A program made the position numbers and the translations under genes. From Tolypocladium sp. Sup5 PDA-1 (taxonomy: Eukaryota; Ascomycota; Sordariomycetes; Hypocreales; Ophiocordycipitaceae), in NCBI GenBank assembly GCA_000750105.3, contig JPHH03000029.1, forward strand, positions 248,001 to 312,000: a DNA stretch of 64,000 bases, given 5' to 3'. Numbering within the stretch: position 1 is the first letter of the stretch; each line of letters starts with the position of its first letter. Under the pieces are notes generated by a model. It had not been told where the DNA came from, made no database searches, and saw nothing but the letters and a program-made list of their open reading frames with translations. Below, piece after piece: positions 56,533 through 64,000 of the stretch.

Positions 56533-57338
56533 TCAGCTTTCAATCGCCAGGGCCTTCGCGCCCACAAGCCTCCCCTCCTCGCTCGTAACGACCCAGTACT
56601 CAACCCTCGTGCGATCCCGCCCGACGCGGTACACCCGCACGTCGTTGCCCCGGCCCGCCTCCCGCACCGCCTCGATCACCTTGGTGTACTGGCCACGCGA
56701 GTCCCAATCCAGCGGGTCCAGGATGTCGACGTCGGCGCTTTCGGGGCTCCAGTGGTTGATGAGCTCCGCGAATTCGACTGTAGATGCGTCAGCTTGCCAT
56801 CTCTCCCTTGAGACAAAAACGACGAGCCCTCCTAGCTGCGCCGGAGAGGGGAGGTCCACGCACATTCGTTCGGCAGGCCGTCCTTGCCGTGCCACTTCAG
56901 CGACACCACCTCAAACGGCTCATCCGCCTCGCTCATGTACACCTCGCTCTTGCACACCTCCTCGATCACCTTGGGCACGTCGCTCCAGTCATCCACCGTC
57001 TTGAGCGTCGCCGTCTTGGCCACCTCTTGCCGCTCCGCCCGCGCCCGCGCCTGCCCCTCGCTCAGGTCCTTGTTCGCCTTGTCCAGGAACGCCATGTACT
57101 CTTCGTCGCTCGCCATCTTCTCTCCGAGAAGTCGGCTGCTCGAGAAGCCCTGTCGTTGATCGAGCGATTGATGTGCGCCGGGAGCGGTAGCCGGGGCTGC
57201 GAGTCGCGACGAGGTGGTCGTGGTCGTGGTCGACGAAGGAGCTCTACACAGGGTCAAGCTTCGTGCGGGCACAAATGAAGCCGGCGATATAGTTCCCCGC
57301 GCAGTCGCTAACAAAAGTCGTTGGGGGCTAGCGTACAT
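56533..57338 (-). CDS. NuiA-like nuclease-inhibitor-fold protein with mitochondrial-type leader
   Basis: Two exons, 57338-56864 and 56777-56533, give 239 residues, in frame. The C-terminal 120 residues resemble the NuiA family (inhibitors of the sugar-non-specific nuclease NucA): MSEADEPFEV at about 135-144 corresponds to the family's SE.D.PFEV block, and the tail VRVYRVGR...EYWVV..EEGRLVGAKA matches the family's VYR.G ... G.LAG ending. The N-terminal 74 residues are rich in Arg, Ser, Thr and Ala and nearly free of acidic residues, a likely mitochondrial leader. A second in-frame ATG (57116, MASDEEYM) would give a 165-residue protein without leader. The obvious hypothetical partner is the mitochondrial EndoG/Nuc1 nuclease, since Drosophila EndoGI contains NuiA-like domains. 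Family membership is from motif memory and needs a profile search. Confidence 0.7.
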
Positions 57339-57716
57339 GTAGAAATGCCACGAACATAGGTAGGTTATGTGATAAAGAGGTCGAGAGTTCTTGAATGGTA
57401 TAACATTGGGCTGCCCTGCTTTGGTCGCTCAAAAGTGGGGGTGACGTCAAGGTAAGTCTAGCTGGCATCCATGTCCATCACACAAACTACAGAACCACTG
57501 AACAGTAGGCACATTTCATCGTCAGGTGGAATGGGTCACGCAGCGGCATTCGAATACGGTGCAGCTTGGTAATTGGGAATCTCGTTTCGATTGTTCATAC
57601 GTCCCTCTAGCTGGAGCTTTTTGTTCATCCCATTATGAATCCCAACCCAGCTGAAAAAACCAACCCTCGACACCGATGCAATGGCCAAGACACGAAAGGA
57701 AACAAGCCGCCGCTGT
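57339..57716. other. Intergenic, NuiA-like 5' side to RPL3 3' end
   Basis: 378 nt. No motif or gene stands out. Confidence 0.6.
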
Positions 57717-59146
57717 TTACGCGGAAGCCAGATCCTTCTTGAGGGTACCCTGGTACTGCTTCTTCTCCGCCGGCGTCTGGAAAGCACCATGTCCAAACTC
57801 GGACGAGGTGTCGATCCACTTGAGGTTGATCTTCTCCAGAGCCCTGCGCGAGGTGTGGATGAACATGGACTTGCGCAGAGTCATGACACGCTTCTTGACA
57901 CCAGGAACAGAGCCCTTGACCATGACGAAGTCGTTGTTGACCTCACCATAGCGGACGAAGCCACCCAGACTAGTCGGTTGTTAGCAATTGCGTCGCAAAC
58001 TGGGCGAGTGAAAGGGCTGCAACTTACGGAGTGATCTTCTTCTTGGTGACGTCGACCTCGGTGGAGGCGCTGTCCTCGGCATCGCCCTTGCCAATTCGGT
58101 AAACCTTGTGGTTGACCGAGGTACGGTGGTGGTAACCCATCTGACCAGCACGGGCAACAGTCCACTGGACGTGAGAAGGATGCCAGGCACCGATACAAGC
58201 GACCTTTCGCAGACCCTTGTGGGTCTTGCGTGGCAGCTTCTTGGTACCCCAACGGGCAGTAACACCGTTGAAGCCGTGGCCCTTGGTGACAGCGATCACG
58301 TCAATCATCTCATCCTGCTCGAAGATGGAGTCGATGGAGACGGGCTTCTCGAAGAGGTCCTGACCGAACTGGACCTTGTCGGCGATGGAGCCACCGTTGA
58401 GCTGGATCTCCATGAGGTGGGCCTTCTTCTGCTTGAGGGGCGTCTTGCGGATCTGGGTGTGGGCGAGAACACGGACGACAGTGCAGTACTTCTTGATGCG
58501 CTCGAGCTCGCGGGTGATGGAGGAGCCGCTGCTCTCGGAGTGCTTCTTGGCGTACTTGGTGAAGGCCTTCTTCTTGCTCTTGTACCAGTTCTTGTAGAAC
58601 CGGCGCTTGACCTCGTCGCTCAAGTGCTCGGCCCACACGGTGGTGAGGGATCGGAGACCACGGGGAGTCTCGATGTAGCCAACAAGACCAACAACGATCA
58701 TCTAAAGAAAAGATGTTAGCCATAGGCACAAAGCCAAGCGGGCTGCATTGTTCGTACAGGTGGCGTATCGACGACCGTGACGGCCTCGACAACTTCCTTC
58801 TTGTTCGCCTTGGCGCCGGGTCGGTCGAGGTCACGAACGATCGTGGTCATGCCGGCCTTGTAGCCCATGGCGGCGGTCAGGTGGACGGGCTTCTTGGGGT
58901 CATCCTTGGGGAAGCTGCAATGCCGATTGATTAGCCATTGTGCCCGTCTTGTGCCATTCGGGCAAGTCCTCATGGCTCCGGGAGCAGAGGAAAAAACTTA
59001 CGACTTGACCTTGCCGCGGTGGCGGGCAGCGCGCTTCCGCGGCAGGAAGGCCAGGGAGCCGTGTCGGGGAGCCTCGAACTTCCGGTGCTGTCATAGTATT
59101 AGCATCGTCGTGAGGGGGTTCGGCGTTGATGGCCACGTACACTCAT
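57717..59146 (-). CDS. rpl3: 60S ribosomal protein L3 (uL3)
   Basis: Core protein of the large ribosomal subunit near the peptidyl-transferase centre. Five exons (59146-59141, 59087-59002, 58914-58758, 58701-58028, 57969-57717) give 391 residues, the usual length. The first exon is only ATGAGT (Met-Ser), spliced by GTACGT to HRKFEAPRHGSLAFLPRKRA. Other family blocks are HLTAAMGYKAGMTTIVRD, MIVVGLVGYIETPRGLR, FDSIFEQDEMIDVIAVTKGHG-type sequence around residue 215 and WHPSHVQWTVARAGQMGYHH. Many introns near the 5' end are common in fungal ribosomal protein genes. A GTCACGTGAC palindrome lies 235 nt upstream. Confidence 0.97.
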
Positions 59147-59731
59147 TTTGGGCGACTGGGTGGTTGAGGGTTAGTATGGGAAGTTGACAAGCCTGCGTGC
59201 TGCAAGAGGACGAGAGGGTTTTTGAACAATTTGTGGGCGAAATTTTAAGCGAGCGCCGTGGGAGACAGTGGGGTGGTCCGTGCGTCAGCGCCTACCCCAA
59301 TTCGACAAGTGCGGGTCGTCGCACCAGGGCAACATCTTCACCGAAGGCTCACCGACAGACCAAGCGCAAGCCCGGCTCTGGTCACGTGACTTCACGCTAT
59401 GCACTACGAGAGCATGCAAGTTGACAGGTTGAGTGCGTGTTCAAGTCGAAACAACCAACGGCAGGCCGCGCATCGGATGTTTGCAATGTAGAAACCATTG
59501 ATTGAGAAGCTACCCACGTAACTACCTATACCACGGATATCGTTCGCTGGCGGCTGTGTAGCCAAAAAGAAAGCAAGGACGGTGGCCCCTCGCCATCGAC
59601 CGAGAAACCCCAAGACAAAAGGAAAACTATACTTGCCCGGCATGGTATACATCGAGGAAGACATGAACGAACTTGCCGTAGAATCTTTAAGAGCTCATTA
59701 AACTACCCTCCTTGCCTTACCAGTCCACGCT
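59147..59731. other. RPL3 promoter region and CYC8 3' flank
   Basis: 585 nt containing the GTCACGTGAC palindrome at 59381. No coding sequence is seen. Confidence 0.55.
59381..59390. promoter_or_regulatory. GTCACGTGAC palindrome upstream of RPL3
   Basis: Perfect 10-bp palindrome with a CACGTG E-box core, the Cbf1-type site known at ribosomal protein promoters of some ascomycetes. It is 235 nt upstream of the RPL3 ATG. Use here is inferred. Confidence 0.4.
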
Positions 59732-62670
59732 TTACTCGGTTTTTGTAACAGCACCAGAGGAGCCATTGACTCCAGCGCTCGTAGGCGTAGAGGTCTTCCC
59801 ATCCGTGGACCCCGGAGCAGGGGCAGACCCATTGGTGAGAGCTGCCTTCTTGTCGTCTTCCCCGCTATCGTCATAATCCTCGTCAACATCCATTTTCCGG
59901 GCTGCTCGCTCGGGCTCCACTGCAGCAGGGGCCACAGGAGGTGGAGGAGCCTGCTCATTCGAGGGCCGCTCCTCCTTGGGAGTCGGCCCAGCCTGCGGCT
60001 TCTCCTGTACCACACCCTGCATGGCGCTGGAAGCCTGTTGCATGGGCGGGAGTTGGCTAGGGCCAACAGGCTGAGGGCGATGCGCCGCCTCGGAGGGATG
60101 GTAGCTCTCGTTTTGTGGACGGGGCTCTTCTGCCTTCCTTGGCTCCTCGCCGCGGCGCTGCTCATCGACACGACGAGCCTCGGAAGAATTGCGGCGGTAC
60201 GCATCACGAGGAGGGGTGGAGGGTCTTCGATGCCTCATGTCGTCGAGGCGTGCTCGATTCTCCTCGTTTGCCTGCTTCTTGGCAGCAGACTCTTCCTCCC
60301 ACTCTCGCATCCGCTTGGGGCCGACCGAGGGGGGACGGTCATCCATGCGCTGAGGAGGGGGCTCGGGCGCGGCCGGCGCAGGAGCCGGTCCGCTCTCGGG
60401 GGCAGCTTGCGGTGGGGCTTCCGGGTGGTGAACATAAGCCGGAGGCGGCGCTTGGTGCTGAGGGTAAGCAGACTTGGGCGACGGCATCCGGTTATCGTGG
60501 CCACCACGACCGTCAGCGCGAGGGCTGCTGTTCGGCCTGAAAGGTGCCATGCCGTTGGGCGGGGGGATGGCTCCGTTTGCATTGCTTGACGGAGGGGCGG
60601 TTGCGGACGGGGTAGGTCCGGCCCAGTTGGGGTTGGCGACTCGTCGGTCAGTAGGGGGCGGGCCCTGCGATGGGGGAGGAGGGGGGGGAGGAGGGCCATG
60701 CGAGTATTGGTGCGATGCCGGGCCCGGTGATGGACCACGGCGAGAGGGTCCGCCCCGGACGGCATCCGGGTAGGGCTGCCGCATCGGCGGCTCCTGCATC
60801 GGACTAGGCTGGCGTTGCGGGGGTGGAGGCGGGCCACGGAACTGCTCCCGGCCCTCATAGGGATTGGGAGGCTGAGGGGGCGGGTTGACGTTGGACAGCC
60901 CACGTGCCCAGTTCTCTCCAGCACCGGCCTGGCCCGGGGGGGGCACGTTGGAGGGAGGCTGCTGCGCGGAGCCTCCCCACTGAGGACCGACAGGACCGGT
61001 AGGACCGGCGGCCTGATAAGCCTGAGGGTGCACATCAGCCGGTTGAGGTGCGGGTGGCGGGCCGCCGCTGTTGCCGCCGGAGCGGAGAAGCTGGAGGCGG
61101 GCCTTGATGTGAGGGTTACCCGGATCAAGCTCGGCGGCCCTCTGATACGCATCCAGCGCATCGGCAATCTGGTTGTTACAAGATTCATACTTGGGGAGAG
61201 TCAGCATCGGAAATTTAGAGTGGAGGGGGAGACAAGCTTACCAAGGTACCCAGGTCATACCAAACCTCCGAGATATACGGGTTCAATCTGATAGCTCGAG
61301 AGTACGCGTCCAGGGCATCTCGGTATTGGTTAATCTGGTAGTAGAGGACGCCGATAGAGCACCAGAATGTCGGGTTCTTTCCGTCGCGGTACACGGCTTG
61401 CTGGTAGGCTTCGTACGCCTTGGGGTACTTCTGCTGGGACATGTAACACCGACCCAGGAGGTACCAGCTCTGAGCGTCCGAGTTGTCTGCGGGCGCGTTA
61501 GTCGATTGCGTCGACGATTGCGTCGAGGTGAGTGATCCGGGTAGACCTACCAGCGCCGACGGACTTTTCCAGGTACTGGATTGCCCTGTCCTGGGTTTCA
61601 TAGGCGTTGCTCTGCTGGTGATGCAGCCAGCCCAGCTGCTGGAGTACCTTGGCGTGGTTGGGGGAGTGGTCCAGAACACGCTGATAGGCGGCCTTAGCGC
61701 TGTCGAACTAGATGAAATGTCAGCTGCAGAGTCAACAGTGCATCCGTGAATCATTGCTTACGTCTTTTTGCTGCTCGTGGACATGTCCAATTTGAAACCA
61801 GATGTCCTCCTGGGTGAGGGGCCCAGGAGGCGAGTTCACAATATACTTGAAGCACTAGGCGCGGGTCAGTAACCGTTCGCCGGATCTGCACGCATGCAAC
61901 CTTACCTCGAGGCTCTGGTTAAACTTGGACTGCTGCTTGTAGATTATGCCCAGGCGGAAGTAAATTTCGTTGGCCTTTTCGAAATCTGGTTGGATCTGCA
62001 TGACCTGCGAGAAGGCCTCCTCGGCATAGTCATAGCTGCCGTAGCGGTCGTAGAGAATGCCGATGCCATACCAGAGCATTGGATCCTTTCCGAGCGTTAG
62101 CGTGCCTCTCGCGCTCAGTGAGATGCCTGGGACTAACCTTGGGGTCTCTGAGGTTTACGAGTGCCTGTTGATAGGCATCATATGCTTTTTGGAGGTTCTC
62201 GGTCATGAGATAGCAGTGACCTGTCGCGACTGTTAGCGCATCGGGAATGGAGCGAGATTGCGGCATGGCATACCGAGATTTCCCCACGCTTCGCCGTTGT
62301 TCTGCTCCAGCTGAACGATGGCTCGGAAGAACTCGAGCGCCTTGTCAAAGGCCTCGCGACCCTTGAGCAGCATGCCTATGGCGTTCATGGCAGCAGTGGA
62401 GTTGGGGTTGGCCTGCAGAGCCCGCTCGTATGCGTGCATCGCCTCGTCGGGGACGCGCAAGAGTTCCGAGAAGCTGCCTGCAGCGCTGTCAGTGTTGTCT
62501 CATGTCCAGGGGACGAGGCACAACGTACCAATCTGCAACCAGACTGCCTCGTTCATGGCGGCAATCTGGTGCGAGGGGGCAAAATGGCCGGGTTGGACAT
62601 TCTGGGGAGGGGCCACCTGGACCTGATGCTGCATCTGCATCATGGTGGGCGACGGGTGATGGTTCGCCAT
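59732..62670 (-). CDS. Cyc8/Ssn6 TPR transcriptional corepressor
   Basis: Partner of Tup1 in the general corepressor; Neurospora RCM-1 is the filamentous counterpart. Eight exons (62670-62529, 62477-62274, 62220-62138, 62085-61906, 61854-61762, 61707-61551, 61486-61242, 61189-59732) give 853 residues, in frame. The N-terminal half holds about ten TPR units, for example EAMHAYERALQANPNS, AWGNLGHCYLMTENLQKAY, MLWYGIGILYDRYG, YFRLGIIYKQQSKFNQSLE, SWYLLGRCYMSQQKYPKAY and DALDAYQRAAELDPGNPHI. The C-terminal half (about 410-853) is Pro/Gln-rich, with poly-Pro runs and charged stretches, and is likely disordered. Splice sites fall inside TPR units. Start MANHHPSPTMMQMQ is conserved in style with Pro/Gln/Met-rich N-termini of fungal orthologues. 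Confidence 0.96.
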
Positions 62671-63819
62671 GGCGAGGAGTTGAGGTTGGGGTTGGAATTG
62701 GAGCTATCCCAGGCGGCGATTAAATAGTCGTGGCCGTGCGGTGAACAGCTGTACGGGGTGATTCGATCCGGGGCGGAGGGAATGGCGCAAGTGACCCAGA
62801 GACGGCGGCGCTCGCACGCAGGCCTGGGTGCAGAGACGGGACGAAGTTCAATGCCTCGGTGGTGATGGCCAGGCGCGGGTGCAGAGGCGCATCCAACAGG
62901 CGGCTCAAGGCGCAGCCACCGGGATTAACAAGGGCACAAGCAGCGAGAAGCCGGCTGTAGAGACAGAAGGCAGGGGCGGGCGGGTGTGAGGCACGCGGCC
63001 AGATGCAACGTGGCCGGCGATGTCGTCGTGGGATCGAGGCTGGCCTGCTCCGACGAAGCCGTCTCGCTCGGGTTGACGAAATTGGTGGTGAGGGAGGAAG
63101 AAGAAAACGGACGGGTAATTGGGGAGAGGCTGTGGTGGAGGAAGGACCTGCGCTGCTGGCCTCCAAACTCCCCTTACCCATGAAAATGGGAGGGAACGGG
63201 CACACTAGACCCACGCCGGCGTGCCGTGGCGAAGCGAAGCGGGGCCGCCCATGCTCGCCCATGCCCGCCCATGCCCTCCATCCATGCCCCATGCCCCATC
63301 CATGCCGCTGCCGCTTCTGGTGCTGGTGCTGTGCGGCTGCAGCTCGCTCTTGGCTGCTAGTGCGGTTGCACCGACAGCTCTATTTCACCTGCGCCTTTCG
63401 GCTCTGCCTTGGGCATTTGTTGGTGGTGCTTTGCGTCCTCTGCTGCCATCCAATGTCGCCCCGTGCGTTAGGTGCCTTGCACGTGACGCGCCGCTGCGGG
63501 AAGCACGGTGACGCATCCCCACGCCTCGGTCTCCGTGGTTGCTTCAAGCCGCCCACGGCCGCGGCAACTCGCACATGCCCGCCGGCCGCGCGCAATGCCA
63601 CTTCGGACGAGATGGATGGATATACGAGTACTACTACTTGCCGTGACGTGTGCGATGCGGCGTACGGATACTAGCGGTGCAACCAACCTTCCGCCTCGCC
63701 GCTGCCACAGGTGACGGGAATGCAAGCCATGCACACTCGCAGCCACGAGTGCATACATGGCTGTATATCGACGATGCCACTATTTGCCTCCTAAGGAGGT
63801 CACATTGGCTTGTTTACAG
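62671..63819. other. CYC8 upstream region
   Basis: 1.15 kb, GC-rich. It holds the CYC8 leader and promoter and a CCCATGCC minisatellite at about 63246-63305. Long open frames here are low-complexity artefacts of high GC. Confidence 0.5.
63246..63305. repeat. GCCCATGCC-type minisatellite
   Basis: About six imperfect copies of a 7-10 nt unit built on CCCATGCC, about 580 nt upstream of the CYC8 start. Confidence 0.7.
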
Positions 63820-64000
63820 CCAGTGCGCACCGCAAACCAGGTCGAGCTCGGCGGCGTCGCGCCGAACCACCGCCCGGAATCGTCGGCGAGGTGCGCACCA
63901 AGACACCCAAGCTCCGACCAGCCAAGGACGGACGCCTTCCCAAGTCCAAGTCCACGGCAAACTCAACGCACAGCGCCGATGGCTTCAGGCCAACAGCAAG
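63820..64000 (+). CDS. Possible exon of a gene continuing beyond the right edge
   Basis: After a tgtttacag acceptor-like site the frame starting at 63822 stays open to the window end (59 codons), with a stop only upstream at 63792. Codons favour G/C in third position. The peptide is basic and Pro-rich (EVRTKTPKLRPAKDGRLPK near the middle). There is no ATG in this frame, so it would be an internal exon. An alternative is that the gene begins at ATG 63979 (MASGQQQ) in another frame. Neither can be settled without the next sequence. Confidence 0.3.

Noticed and set aside
63003..63674. 223-codon plus-strand frame upstream of CYC8
   Set aside because: It runs through the CCCATGCC minisatellite and GC-rich leader; the peptide is low complexity without family resemblance.
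1..64000. CRISPR arrays, insertion sequences, integrase-type mobile elements, rDNA
   Set aside because: No regularly spaced repeats, transposase or reverse transcriptase motifs, or rRNA sequence seen; the window is fungal nuclear DNA.

Overview
This 64 kb window is nuclear DNA of a filamentous ascomycete, most likely a Sordariomycete and plausibly of the Hypocreales (the order is inferred, not shown). The reasons are short introns (about 50-110 nt, GT..AG, CTAAC-like branch sites), GC-rich coding sequence, 0.3-4 kb intergenic gaps, and fungus-specific families: an NRPS with a reductase domain, a PNP-NACHT-ankyrin NLR, a GH15-CBM20 glucoamylase, Tag1, and Cyc8/Ssn6. Gene models were assembled by hand from splice signals. 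All proposed models are in frame end to end except one junction in the Tag1 gene.

Layout. The left edge (1-148) holds the 3' end of an unknown gene, then 2.4 kb with no supported gene. From 2523 to 10305 is a two-module NRPS with order C(half)-A-T-C-A-T-R. No tailoring gene, transporter or regulator lies beside it. Then come housekeeping and enzyme genes: ArgRS (+, with a putative mitochondrial presequence), secreted glucoamylase (-), SNU66/SART1 (+), Tag1-like vacuolar protein (-), ornithine carbamoyltransferase (+), acetolactate synthase regulatory subunit ILV6 (-), a KHDC4-like KH protein (+), TRAPPC13 (+), a DENN-C1 protein (+), a DUF726/Mil1-type hydrolase with an RGG tract (-), DNA polymerase iota with a UBZ finger (-), an unrecognised disordered protein (+), anthranilate synthase component I (-), the NLR (-), a NuiA-like protein with a mitochondrial-type leader (-), ribosomal protein L3 (-) and the Cyc8/Ssn6 TPR corepressor (-). 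The right edge may hold the start of another exon.

Themes. ArgRS, OTCase, ILV6 and TRP2 all belong to amino-acid supply; perfect or near TGAGTCA (GCN4/CPC1-type) sites lie close upstream of several of them. SNU66 and the KH protein both point to splicing. The accessory content is the NRPS at the left and the NLR at 51.9-55.5 kb; both look less GC-biased by eye than their neighbours.

The most interesting items are the orphan reductase-terminated NRPS with a half condensation domain, the NuiA-like candidate inhibitor of mitochondrial EndoG/Nuc1 nuclease, the Pol iota carrying a Pol eta-type UBZ finger, and the NLR with highly similar ankyrin repeats.
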